This document shows, one piece after another, positions 40,898 through 51,096 of a stretch of DNA of 64,000 bases. The DNA is from Yamagishiella unicocca. Its lineage: Eukaryota; Chlorophyta; Chlorophyceae; Chlamydomonadales; Volvocaceae. How positions within the stretch are numbered: position 1 is the stretch's first letter; each line of letters begins with the position of its first letter. Made by a program: the position numbers and the translations under genes. Under the pieces are notes generated by a model that was given only the letters and a program-made list of their open reading frames with translations, did not search any database and was not told the origin of the DNA. The stretch spans positions 179,940 through 243,939 of the forward strand of contig BDSL01000131.1 of the NCBI GenBank assembly GCA_003116995.1. Reading direction: 5' to 3'.

Positions 40898-43795
40898 GTG
40901 TAACTTTCTGCAGCCCATTATGTGACTTGTGGAATGCTTAGCTACTTCATGACGGTAATGATGACGGCGATGTTTCTATGACAGCCTCATTTGTACGGTT
41001 CGAACGAGCCAGGAGGCTCGTGAGCCGCTTTCCATCGAAACAAATACGTTACGACATTAAAGCCTAACAAGATCATATGGTTGAACTGAAGATGTGTTTG
41101 CGGTATACTTGTACTTGAGCAAGTACAAGTGTTACTCGCATGCTCGAACCTGGGCCTTCCCTTCTGGACTAAATCACACAATTTACTGACGCGTTGAAGC
41201 CGGTGGGTCACCACACATCCACTAACTGAGAGCCAGCGGTGACGAGCTGACCACCTTACTTCATGGCCACTTGTCCAGAGCACGACGGCTGTTGAACAAA
41301 CGGGTTGAATATTGTCCATTTGATCATACCAGGTTTCAGGCGGCGACGACGCGCGAGCGTTTTGGTTTCCTGCGAAAGTGCCACGGGCAGCAGCGCTTGC
41401 CTTTCCAAGAACAGCAGCTCACATCAGGAGCGATGCTCGCGAGCATGGCACACACGCAGCCACTTCTGACATTGAGAATATAAGGGAGCTGACGGAGTGA
41501 CCCTATAGTATTGTCTGTTGGATCACCCCTGCGTGGCGACTTACCCGCCTGCTGCATCAGGCTTAGTGTATGTAGTGGTAGGTAAGGGCCAAGGTAAATC
41601 ATCACCGCACCAAACGATGTAGCACCACAACACGTTCTCCGCCTGGACGCAGCCAAGCAAGAAGCGAATATCACCAGCAGCCGCCGCCCGTTGATACCTG
41701 ATTGATGCATGTCTGATTGACCTATCGCACCGGTTGAGCATCGCTCGCTCTACGCGCAGGCCTCCTTCGCGCGCCTGCTGCTACCTCGCCTGTCAGTCTG
41801 TCACGTACGTCATTCAAGATCAAGGACGCGATGTTGCCGCCGGATCTGACCCCATGCATATGACGGCAGAAAAGGTGTGCATACTACCTTAAATACGTCC
41901 AGAGACGCTGGCGGCCCACCCACGCACATCTTTGCGATGAGTCACGCAAATATAGCATCTTGTTGTTAGCTGGGTGCAGGCTGCATAGCTCGCGGCGGCG
42001 TCTTGCGCGCGTTGCTTGCTTCAGTAGTTGCATCACCGCTGTCGTCGCGTGCAAGCATATGTTCTACTTTAGAACATATGAAGGTAGGAATGAAGTAAAA
42101 CACCTATGTTCATTATGTCGCCATGCATACACACCCACGCGTACCTGCAGCAGCAGAAAATTAGCTAATAACCCTGTCCGTGCGTGGCCCCTATCTACCT
42201 ACCTCGCATCGATCCGCCTATGCGCGCTGCAGGCCGTGCACCTCTGCTCCGTGTAAGGGCGCTGCTCTTCATCGCGGCTTTGGCAGGAAGTGTGTTGATG
42301 TCACTGCAGGGTGCTCGCGCCCAGACAGATGCACGCACGAGCGAGATCCTGGCGATCGCACAGGTTGGTCTTCGCTGTGCGCCAAGTACGATAGGTAAAT
42401 AAAGGATAGCAGCGAGCAGTGGTCATCAGTCGTCGTTCATACATTTAACGAAATACATCTTGCCCCTTCAGCTAAGTACATACGTCTCTTACTTGTCCAG
42501 CGTTCGTGTTGTATAACGCCTTTTTGCTGAAAAGGTCTTGCAAGCGGATGTCCATCCACCTAGTGGCCAGGACACACCAGTCGGAAACTTACGAAGTACG
42601 TAAGTAAACCTACCCGCCCACGCAAGCAGGAGGATCCCGCAGCTGGCTTCGCGCGCTGGAAAGAACTCTTCAATATCCGGCCGTACAATTCCCCTAAGGT
42701 ATGTCGGCGTGCAATTTGGCAGTACTGGGGGTAGGTAGCACATATCTACCTGCTGCTGGGGCCCTGCTGCTGGGGCCCTGCTGCTGGAGCCTATCTACAT
42801 ACGCACATAACAGTACATACATGGCCCCGCAGTCAGGAGTGGATCCTTTTTCGTTTGTCCCCGCGTGAGTTGCTGATTACATCCGCAGGCTGTCTGCATG
42901 CTGCATGGATGATGCTCGATCGGTCATGTCTGCACGCCATGGTTGCACCAGCAGTCCAACAATGGACAGCTACCTGCAGTGAGCGAGCGACGAACAGCAC
43001 CCCGGCAGCAAGGTTCCCGACCGCATATCCCTTGCTTCTTAATACCTGACGCATTACATGTTTTCCTTATTCCTGCCTGACATGTCCTCCTGCTTATTTA
43101 ATGAAAGCTGATGGTGACAAGCACGGTGGCCGCTTGCTGCCCGCCGTCGCAGGTTGAGGCGCGCGCAGGCCTTTTCAACTTGGCAACGAATGGCGCGGCT
43201 GGTACGGGATCACAACGCCAAGCCTGACGCGACGTATTGGGTAAGTGATATGAGACGCAGCCCAGCTCCGCATCGCTTCTACATTCTGTACGTAAGCGTT
43301 TATCCTCACTTACTAGGTACGGACCTGCTGCGGAACATTTCTTCTGATATAGGCCTACCTGCTGCAAAGGTGAACTCCGAGTTCCACCCCCAAATTTGTT
43401 TTTGATGGCACCAACTGCCTTGATTTCTTCTCCTGAACAAAATGAGTATACTATTGCTATACCGTCGCATGCGAAAGCCCTTGCGTATTCAAGCGATAAG
43501 GGGAACACCTACGTATATGTAAGCGCGTCGCTCGGTACACACTACCTATTTGCTTTGCTTGTGCATTTTGCGTGGGTGCGTGCGTGTCTCGATTTCCACA
43601 CGTGCGCGCCTCGTTTCCCAGCCACGTCGTCCTCCGTGCGTCGTACTACCTACCAACGTAGCCACACGGCATCAACCAACTACGCAACTTACTAGCAGCT
43701 TATTTAACTTGTTCGAGTCTGTTGGTTGTCCATCGCTGCGTACAGCGTTACAGTGCAAGCTCCACCGGTCAGTGTCTGGGACTAAGTAAAACCGA
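40898..43795 (+). repeat. Segmental duplication, copy 2
   Basis: Matches 7997-8265 plus 10,046-12,950 in the same orientation. It lacks the 1.78-kb block, both TG...CA mini-elements and a roughly 165-bp block near 10,330-10,490. It has small extra pieces of its own, for example near 43,460. Confidence 0.9.
42220..43240 (+). pseudogene. Truncated duplicate of the LysM protease (exons 1 and 2 only)
   Basis: Exon 1 (42,220-42,363) is intact and gives the same signal peptide, with Gln for His after the predicted cleavage region (GARAQTDAR). Exon 2 carries a 4-bp insertion after the original acceptor (GTTGAGGCGCGCGCAGG) which shifts the frame; a new acceptor at 43,168 could restore AFSTWQRMARL. 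The propeptide/catalytic exons do not follow: similarity ends near 43,795 and no Cys, His or Asn active-site motif is found downstream to the window end. It could still be transcribed as a short secreted propeptide-like protein. Confidence 0.75.
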
Positions 43796-43884
43796 CGAGC
43801 GATGTTTTGTCCGTGATACCTTACTAAATAGCATATAATGCATTAGTAGGTCAGCCCCAACTATTCGAGCAGTCAACGCACAAC

Positions 43885-45186
43885 ATGGAGACCGAGCGCA
43901 GCTGTGGGAGAGCGACGTCCAGCCACGAGCCGGGCATTGCACTGCACGCACAACGCACGGCTAAATTCCCAAGCCATAACGCCGACGATGCCCGTGGTAA
44001 TCGACGTGACCCCTCGGGGTATACCGCGTCGAGCCTACCGGTGCTAGTCGCCGCGGGCGGTGACACGGATGATGCCAAACATCGGAACATGCACAGTTAT
44101 AAGACTGCGAAGTCGGGTGCTGAGTGTGAGAAAGGAGGACCCCCCCGGAACAACGGCGCTAGCATGGCAGGTTCCCAGGTGTCCGAAGGCCAGGGAAGGA
44201 CAAGCAAAGCGAGCTGGATTGCCATGGCACTATTAACCTTTGTATTCATTGTCACTGCAGCCAACGCGGCTAGCAACGCAGGGGAACTCGCACAAGAGCC
44301 GGCTAACCTAACTAATCGAACCAACTGGGCGGACCTGGCGCAGGTGCCGACCTATGGCGTGAATGAAAACAAGTCGTACGTGCAGACATGTCAGATACTG
44401 TTCGGACCGCAGCAGACCGGCAGAGAAGGGCCATGCGAGCCCGAACGTAAGTGTATGACGCTATGCCCCACTCGAGACGCGCAAGCAAGACACCTCGGCA
44501 ACCGAACAGCAGGCATACTTTTTGTAATAAAAGAATCGAGCGCATGCCATGCATGCGCCAAATGTGCCAACAAATGGGACGGAGCATGTGGAAATCGCTG
44601 CACCTCGCAGCCACGGCAGTCCACAGCTAACCCCGGAATAGAAGGCAAACCACAACGACTGCAATACAGGCATGACAGAATACATTTACGTACCGAATGG
44701 ATGAATACCACCTCCACCCAGAGATACGATGCTAACTGCTCCATGCGCTCCTACCACAAGCACGAACCTCGACCAGACACAGGACAGCAGAATGCTAAAC
44801 GATGCAAAAATGATCGTCCCCAAAAGCAAGATGAGACGCGTACTCCGGTGCGGCGGCTCAAGAAACACGGTCGCTACCCAGAGCAAGAACAGACTGAAGC
44901 AAGACAGGGAAGACCACACTATGATGAGGTGCTATCAAAAACGGAAAACGAGGGATCCCCAACCACACAAAGGCGGAAAGCAGCTTGGACCAATAGTACG
45001 ACACGGAAAGCCGCCCGACGCAACCAACACAACCTCAGGAACAATACAACCTCAGGGACAACACACGCGAATAGAATAGGTATACACCAACGGACCCCTA
45101 AAATGGCCCAGTCCCAGGGGCAAGTCTTAATCACGGCGGGAGCGACGCGGGGGTTAAGCCCTCCCGTAAACGGCTATATGGGTTAA
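43885..45186 (+). CDS. Unrecognised 433-residue protein with one hydrophobic segment
   Basis: Open frame from ATG to TAA. No family recognised. One hydrophobic stretch (SWIAMALLTFVFIVTAANAA, about residues 110-129) could be a membrane anchor or, if translation started at the Met before GSQVSEGQ, an internal signal. After it come several Cys (QTCQIL, GPCEPERKCMTLC, ACHACAKCANKWDGACGNRC), suggesting a small Cys-rich domain; the last 180 residues are Arg/Lys/Gln/Asn-rich and low complexity. It begins about 90 bases after the end of segmental duplication copy 2. The stop lies in AACGGCTATATGGGTTAA, a sequence also found inverted at about 56,560, so the frame may belong to a repeated element. Confidence 0.35.
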   Translation: METERSCGRATSSHEPGIALHAQRTAKFPSHNADDARGNRRDPSGYTASSLPVLVAAGGDTDDAKHRNMHSYKTAKSGAECEKGGPPRNNGASMAGSQVSEGQGRTSKASWIAMALLTFVFIVTAANAASNAGELAQEPANLTNRTNWADLAQVPTYGVNENKSYVQTCQILFGPQQTGREGPCEPERKCMTLCPTRDAQARHLGNRTAGILFVIKESSACHACAKCANKWDGACGNRCTSQPRQSTANPGIEGKPQRLQYRHDRIHLRTEWMNTTSTQRYDANCSMRSYHKHEPRPDTGQQNAKRCKNDRPQKQDETRTPVRRLKKHGRYPEQEQTEARQGRPHYDEVLSKTENEGSPTTQRRKAAWTNSTTRKAARRNQHNLRNNTTSGTTHANRIGIHQRTPKMAQSQGQVLITAGATRGLSPPVNGYMG

Positions 45187-46440
45187 GTCGGTGCACCAGC
45201 TTAGCTAAGTCGGTCCTAAGCTGGTGTAAAGCCTATCTTACCAAACTTAGGGATTGGCATTACCATGCTTCCTAAGAAACCAGCTTATGAACAGCTTAAG
45301 GACTTTGCCCCTGGCAAACTCAGTAAGTAAGCTGGTCCACCTGCTGCCTTGAGTGGTGTAGCAAGTGTGCGAGAGGGCAAGCAACGGACACATGTGAGGT
45401 TGATTTTTACTTGAGGGAGTGACGGTGTGACAGGAGTGTAGGAGTTGGCTGCTGTGGACAAATCGTCGAATAGGGCAGCACTGCTGAGAACACAGGAACA
45501 GCAGCACTGCTGAGGAAGCGCAGCACTGCTGAGAACACTAGTGCATGTAAGGGCTCTCAACATGCACTTCTGTACAGACCAACGACAGTTCCGGTGCCGC
45601 CAATAATGCTGTCGTATTCCTCCAGTTCAGTTAAAGTGGAGGTATACGACAGCAAGGCGCGCACAGCAACGGTCAAAGTACAGTGGCACTCAATGAATCT
45701 TCAATTCGCAACATAATCGTGCTATGTTCTTTCCATTGCGCTCATGTTTCGTCCTGAAGGGCACGCATAGAGATATTGGTGTAAGACCTTGTCCGGCCTC
45801 TCAGGGCCTTGACCTGAAATATGACAAGACATATTGACAACGAAATATTACTGCTTACAGCTTAGCAGTTCACATGTGGCGCAATCGCTGGCTCGCGCTC
45901 TTTTTGAATTTACGCATTTCAAACTCGCAGAACGACACTTGCGGTGCTTGTTAAATCACTGGACAAATTGGAGGTAAAGTTTTCTGGATCTATTTAACAC
46001 ATGGTAGCTTGATGTGTCAGGCAGCAGCACTGTTGACGCAAAGCCAAGTATTTCATGCTGTTACAGCGGCCACCTACAGCTTTCAACATTTTCTCTGCAG
46101 GGCTTTTGTGTGCGGCAAATGGCTTGTGGACTGTCCAGCAGCGGAGCTAGGGGCTTTTGTGGGCGGCAAATGGTGTAGAGGCGGTCCAGCAGCAGCGCTA
46201 GAGGCATAACATGGCCCCCAGGTGAGCAGAGGGAGTGGCCACATATAGCCCAGGTGAGCAGAGGGAGTGGCCACGTACAGCCCAAAACACATCCATTAGC
46301 GAGCGCTTGTGGGGTGCAGATGGCTTATGGACGGACCATCAGTGTCGCTAGGGGTAGGTATCACATATCCTATGTGATCAATGGGAGGGAGCGCTGCACT
46401 GTGTTTCATCCCGTTGCTTACCCACATGCTGTGCTAAGCG
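45187..46440. other. No gene; several short repeats
   Basis: Contains CAGCACTGCTGAGAACAC in about three copies (45,475-45,545), a TTAAGTCGGT/CTTAGCTAAG-rich stretch (45,180-45,240), and two tandem copies of CAGGTGAGCAGAGGGAGTGG (46,220-46,275) next to a duplicated GGCTTTTGTGxGCGGCAAATGG (46,100-46,170). Confidence 0.6.
45608..45653. repeat. 17-bp inverted repeat, one mismatch
   Basis: GCTGTCGTATTCCTCCA and TGGAGGTATACGACAGC around a 12-nt loop. Possible hairpin or remains of a small inverted-repeat element. Confidence 0.75.
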
Positions 46441-48305
46441 GAGCCCTTCGAGGCACCTTCTCCCTTGTTTGGTTGCTGGACAACACCAGGCAGGTCGATG
46501 ATCAATCAGGTTCGGGTTTCAGCAATTCGTTTGCACCCAGCCGGCCGCCCCCCCTCTGCATCAATCGCGCCTCATCTAATGCCAGGTTATGTTAGGGAAC
46601 GTTGGTTGGCTTAGGAAGCAAAGCCCTTGGAGGCACCTTCTCGCTTCTTTGGCTGCGAGACAACACCAGGCAGGTCCATGAGCAATCAGGTTTGGGTTTC
46701 AGCAATTCGTTTTCACCCAGCCGGCCGCCCCCCACATCATTTTCACCTCATTTAATGCCAGGCTATGGGGACTTCGGTATGGGAAGCGAAGCCTTGTGGG
46801 TAACCTCGCCAGTTCTCCCTCGCTTCTTTGGCTGCGAGATAGTAACCTTCCCAGTTCTCCCTCGCTTCTTTGGCTGCCAGACAACACCAGGCAGGTCCAT
46901 GAGCAATCAGGTTCGGGTTTCAGCAGTTCGTTTGCACCCAGCCCGCCGCACCCCACATCATTTTCGCTTCATTTAATGCCAGGCTATGGGGACTTTGTTA
47001 TGGGTAGCGAAGCCTTGAGGGGAACCTTCCCAGTTCTCCCTCGCTTCTTTGGCTGCCAGACAACACCAGGCAGGTCCATGAGCAATCAGGTTCGGGTTTC
47101 AGCAGTTAGTTTGCACCCAGCCCGCCGCACCCCACATCATTTTCGCCTCATTTAATGCCAGGCTATGGGGACTTTGTTATGGGTAGCGAAGCCTTGAGGG
47201 GAACCTTCCCAGTTCTCCCTCGCTTCTTTGGCTGCCAGACAACACCAGGCAGGTCCATGAGCAGTCACGTTCGGGTTTCAGCAATTCGTTTGCACCCAGC
47301 CCGCCAACCCCCCACATCATTTTCGCCTCATTTAATGCCAGGCTATGGGAACTTCGGTATGGGAAGCGAAGCCTTGTGGGGAACCTTCTCCCTCGCTTCT
47401 TTGGCTGCCAGACAACACCAGGCAGGTCCATGAGCAATCAGGTTCAGGTTTCAGCAATTCGTTTGCACCCAGCCTGCCCCCCAGGTCCATACATGAGCAA
47501 TCATACATGTTCGGGTTTCAGCAATGTGTTTGCACACAACCTGGGCCCCCCGCATCAATTGTGATGCGCCTCATTTAATGCCAGGTTATGGGACGTTGGT
47601 TGGCCTAGAGAGCGAAGCTGTTCGGGGAACCTTCTCCCTTGTTTGGCTCTCAGACAATACCATGCAGGTTCATGAGGAATCATGTTCAGGTTTCAGCAAT
47701 GTGTTTGCACCCAACCCGCCGCCTCCCGCATCAATTGCGCCTCATTTAATGCCAGGCTTTGGGAACATCGATTGGCTTAGGATGGAAGCGGAGCTCTTCG
47801 AGGCCCCTTCTCCCTTGTTTGGTTGCTGGACAATACCAGCCAGCCAGGTCCATGTGCAATCAGCTTTGGGTTTCAGCAATGCATTTGCACCCTGCCCGCC
47901 GCCCCCCTCAGCGACAATTGCGCCTAATTTTTTGCCAGGCTATGTTTGGGAATGTTGGTTGGCCTAGGAAGTGAAGCCGTTCGAGGAACCTTCTCCCTTG
48001 TTTGGCTGACAGACAACACCAGGAATGTCCATGAGCAATCAGGTTCGGCTCTCAGCAATGTGTTTGCACCCAGCCCACCGCTCCCCCACATCATTTTCGC
48101 CTCATTTAATGCCAGGCTATGGGAATGTTGGTTGGCTTAGGAAGCAGAGCCATTTGGGGAACCCTCTACCTCATTTATTTGCCAGACAACACCAGGCAGG
48201 TCCATAATCAAATCAGAATTGGGTTTCAGCAATGCGTTTGCACCCAGCCTGGCCCCCCCCCACCGCATCAATTGCGCTGCATTTAATGCTTGATTATGGG
48301 AACGT
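46440..48305. repeat. Satellite of roughly 170-220-bp units, about 11 copies
   Basis: Each unit contains CAACACCAGGCAGGTCCATG, AGCAATCAGGTTCGGGTTTC, TTCGTTTGCACCCAGCC and CTCATTTAATGCCAGGCTAT in that order. Units diverge most at the right end. The Ty3/gypsy element is inserted at its right border. Open frames across it are not conserved between units. Confidence 0.88.
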
Positions 48306-48310
48306 GTGGG

Positions 48311-48764
48311 TGTAGCAAGCTACATTTACCTTACACAAATACATATAATAATATGTAATACTAATTACGGCCTATTGCGTTTAGCGGACTTGCGGCCTAT
48401 GCCACACACGAGTCTGACTGGCGTAATTGGCGTGACTAGCGTAACCGTCGAGGGCCCCTCCGAAGGCGGGCCCTACGTGATGGCGTAACGCACAATCACA
48501 TGATCATGATCACGATGTCGTACGGACACTCCGGCAGGTGGACCGAGATATAAGCCATCCAGGTGGGGTGTTACGGCCAGACACAACGTACCACGTTACT
48601 TAGTGTTCGGAGTTCAAGACTCCGCTGCCACCGTTCTTATCTATAGTATGCGATCGGTCTTCGCCGTCGTTCGGCACGGACCCTTCAGTTCGACCACTAC
48701 GCTTCCGACCGCCGTCGGCAGGATTCCTACCGCCAAGGTAAGCTTCTGTCGCACGCTTACTACA
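48311..48764 (+). repeat. Gypsy 5' LTR
   Basis: 454 bp, TGTAGCA...CTACA. Contains ATATAAGCC at about 48,548 as a possible promoter core. Confidence 0.93.
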
Positions 48765-48830
48765 ATTTGGTATCGAGGGTCAGGCTGTAGATCCTCTCCT
48801 TAAGGGCGCCGATAGGCTAACCCTGCCTCA

Positions 48831-49511
48831 ATGGCAACAAAGTTATCGACGGCAGATATGCTGCTGTTCAAACAGTTCATGCGCGCCAAGCGTCGCCTGG
48901 ACAAACGTCGCGCTGAACGCGATGAAAATGTCGAAGAACAACAACAGGAGCAAGCAATAATTAATTCTGCTCCTAATTTTCAAAACAATGCGCCCGCGCA
49001 GATGGACGCAGAAGGCGAAAAGGAACAGCCGCCCGCCCCCGCGACCCGGCTTCCCGCCAGGACGCAAGAGCAGGCAGCAGCTGCGGCGCAGGTCGAGGAG
49101 GCCATGCGCAACGCAACGCCGAACAAGGTCAAGGCTCTGGAGAACGATGTCGAGGGCCTAAAGACGGCCATCGCCATGGTTCGCAGTGACCACGACGAGA
49201 TGAGCAGCAAATTGGATATGATATTGCTGCAAATCGCCGCCCTGCAGGATGTAAGGGCCAACGAGGAGCGGGACGCTTCGCTTACGGCACTTATCAGCCA
49301 ATGGGCCTCCTCCCTAGGCGACATGTTCGACGACGCACGGAGCCAGGAGCTGGTGCTGGAGAAGCTGCAGAAGAGCAACCTCTCCACAGCCAACTCTTTC
49401 CGACGTCAAGAGGTTGTGGCTAAGCGCTACCGAAGCCAGTTTGCCAGGGCCGAGCACGGCCGCGGCAAACGGCAGCGCGGTGCCCACACCTGTGAAGCTC
49501 GCCCGTCATAA
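48831..49511 (+). CDS. Gypsy Gag, N-terminal part (frame 1 of Gag)
   Basis: 226 codons from ATG, 66 bases after the LTR. Acidic and Gln-rich at first, with a long predicted coiled coil at about residues 95-150 (VKALENDVEGLKTAIAMV, SKLDMILLQIAAL), suited to self-assembly. The reading frame ends at TAA (49,509-49,511) but similarity to Gag continues in the +1 frame, which overlaps it from 49,414. The full Gag therefore needs a +1 shift within about 49,414-49,500, or the copy carries an indel. Confidence 0.7.
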   Translation: MATKLSTADMLLFKQFMRAKRRLDKRRAERDENVEEQQQEQAIINSAPNFQNNAPAQMDAEGEKEQPPAPATRLPARTQEQAAAAAQVEEAMRNATPNKVKALENDVEGLKTAIAMVRSDHDEMSSKLDMILLQIAALQDVRANEERDASLTALISQWASSLGDMFDDARSQELVLEKLQKSNLSTANSFRRQEVVAKRYRSQFARAEHGRGKRQRGAHTCEARPS

Positions 49512-50379
49512 CGAGGTGAGCCAAAAGCGTATTCCTCACCCACCAAAGTTTTCGGGAAAGAGGGATGCCCACATTACGTGCACGCGGTCTTGGTTCGATT
49601 TGCTTATGCAGTACTTCGACTTGATGCGAATGGAACCCTTAGAGCACTTCATATATTGGCTCACGGGCAAAGCACAAGTCTGGGCCACGGACATCTTCGG
49701 GATGCACAAAACGGGGACCAAACCGCTAACACGCGAAACTTTGCGTTCGGCGTTTCTCTTGCAATACGGGGACACGCAACGCAACACTTCTATGGCCGCA
49801 CGCGATCGCTTGCATTCGCACGAGTACGATATGCGGGCGGACGAGCAAGTACCGGAGTACACGCAGCGCTTTTACGATGTCACACGAGAAGCAAAAGACA
49901 TGAGCGTAAGCGACCAAATTTCCTGGTACGTAAAAGGCTTAGTCCCAGCGTTGCGCGGCCGATGTGCGACTGACGACGAGGGCAAAGACTGGCAGGACCT
50001 CGATAAGCTGATCCTGTACGCAGTCGGGCAGGAAGTGCGATGGAAAGCGGCAAAGGACAAGGCTCAACTAGCTGAGCTTAACGCCATCGCTCCATCAAAG
50101 CAACACTTCTCTTCAAAAAACAAACGCCCGCCCAACAATTCCCATGGCCGCTCCCAACAGGGCTGGCAAACCGCTGGCGCCAAGCGCTTCAAGTCGGACA
50201 ACAAGTCAGGCGAGAAGAAGCCGCAGGATGAGCTCAACAGGTGCCGGATTTGCAAGGGCTTCAAAAAGTCCGAGCAATCCTGGTCGGATCACAAGCCCGA
50301 TTGCTCCCGGAACCTGAAGAACAAGGCCAACAAGGACTTGGCGCGCGCGGCCCGCATGGAATCTGAAATGCAGGAATAG
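49414..50379 (+). CDS. Gypsy Gag, capsid-like and zinc-finger part
   Basis: 321 codons. Capsid-like region with the Ty3-type pattern SWFDLLMQYFDLMRMEPLEH, IYWLTGKAQVWATD and a following FYDVTREAKDMS segment. Near the end is a non-canonical Cys/His motif CRICKGFKKS...SDHKPDC in place of the usual CCHC knuckle, followed by a basic Lys/Arg/Ala tail. It ends at a single TAG (50,377-50,379), after which the same frame stays open into the next block (VVGTRNGASEQQL), so Gag and the following domain are separated only by this stop. Confidence 0.78.
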   Translation: MWLSATEASLPGPSTAAANGSAVPTPVKLARHNEVSQKRIPHPPKFSGKRDAHITCTRSWFDLLMQYFDLMRMEPLEHFIYWLTGKAQVWATDIFGMHKTGTKPLTRETLRSAFLLQYGDTQRNTSMAARDRLHSHEYDMRADEQVPEYTQRFYDVTREAKDMSVSDQISWYVKGLVPALRGRCATDDEGKDWQDLDKLILYAVGQEVRWKAAKDKAQLAELNAIAPSKQHFSSKNKRPPNNSHGRSQQGWQTAGAKRFKSDNKSGEKKPQDELNRCRICKGFKKSEQSWSDHKPDCSRNLKNKANKDLARAARMESEMQE

Positions 50380-51096
50380 GTCGTTGGCACGCGCAATGGG
50401 GCTAGCGAGCAACAGTTGACCAATAGGCCTGACTCGTTAGAAGGAGACGTGTTCGTTCCGCCTGTTTGCGATCCCACTAAATGTGATCGTATGTTCCTTC
50501 CCGAAGAATTTCGAAGGGTTGAGAGTGAGCTGGGCCGTCAATTTACATTTGACGCCGCATGTAACAGTTCAGGCGACAACAGTCTCTGTGCGCGATTTGC
50601 CTCTCCAACGAATTCGTTCTTTGACACGGATGTCTCAGGCGAGCACGTTTGGATCAATCCCCCATATTCGCACATCAAACAATGGCAACAACATTACTCG
50701 CGCTGTAAGCGCAAAGACCCAGAGCACACGTCAGCAGTTTTCGTAGTGCCAAAGTGGTCACAAACAGAACGTGTCATGCGTACAGCAGGCTTTCAGCTGT
50801 TGAAAACATACGCAGTGGGTACGAAGCTGTTTACCAAAAAAGGCACGGGCAACACTTGTACGGAAATGCCCGGCATCCCCTGGCCAGTTCAGCTATGGTA
50901 TGATGCCCCAGCCATTCCAGTCCAGCTCAATAGCGTTGGAAACACGAGTCGTTCTATGATCTTCGATGCTCGTTTATGCCAAACAACCTGCAAGGTGCTT
51001 ACCGATTCAGGTGCAAATTGCAAAGGTGCTGCAGACGGCTTCATCACTCACGACGCTGTTCGTAATATGTCTCTGTCAATCAGACAGTCCACTTAG
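50380..51096 (+). CDS. Dam-like adenine-methyltransferase domain and aspartic protease of the gypsy element
   Basis: Same frame as Gag after TAG. About 40 residues in, FTFDAACNSSGD (50,542), then CARFASPTNSFF, then HVWINPPYSHIKQW (NPPY at 50,656-50,667) and SAVFVVPKWS follow the layout of the phage Dam-type N6-adenine methyltransferase family, where NPPY or DPPY is the catalytic motif. After this domain, CKVLTDSGANCKGA (51,004) is the protease active site, DSGA. The frame closes at TAG (51,094-51,096), but protease sequence continues in the -1 frame (QTVHLANGSSELIEG), so a -1 shift near 51,081 or an indel joins it to Pol. Enzymatic activity is not shown; the domain could instead bind DNA. Confidence 0.68.
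   Translation, partial: VVGTRNGASEQQLTNRPDSLEGDVFVPPVCDPTKCDRMFLPEEFRRVESELGRQFTFDAACNSSGDNSLCARFASPTNSFFDTDVSGEHVWINPPYSHIKQWQQHYSRCKRKDPEHTSAVFVVPKWSQTERVMRTAGFQLLKTYAVGTKLFTKKGTGNTCTEMPGIPWPVQLWYDAPAIPVQLNSVGNTSRSMIFDARLCQTTCKVLTDSGANCKGAADGFITHDAVRNMSLSIRQST

Noticed and set aside
46440..48305. CRISPR array or gene family in the repeated units
   Set aside because: Units are about 170-220 bp with repeated rather than unique intervening sequence, and frames are not conserved between units.
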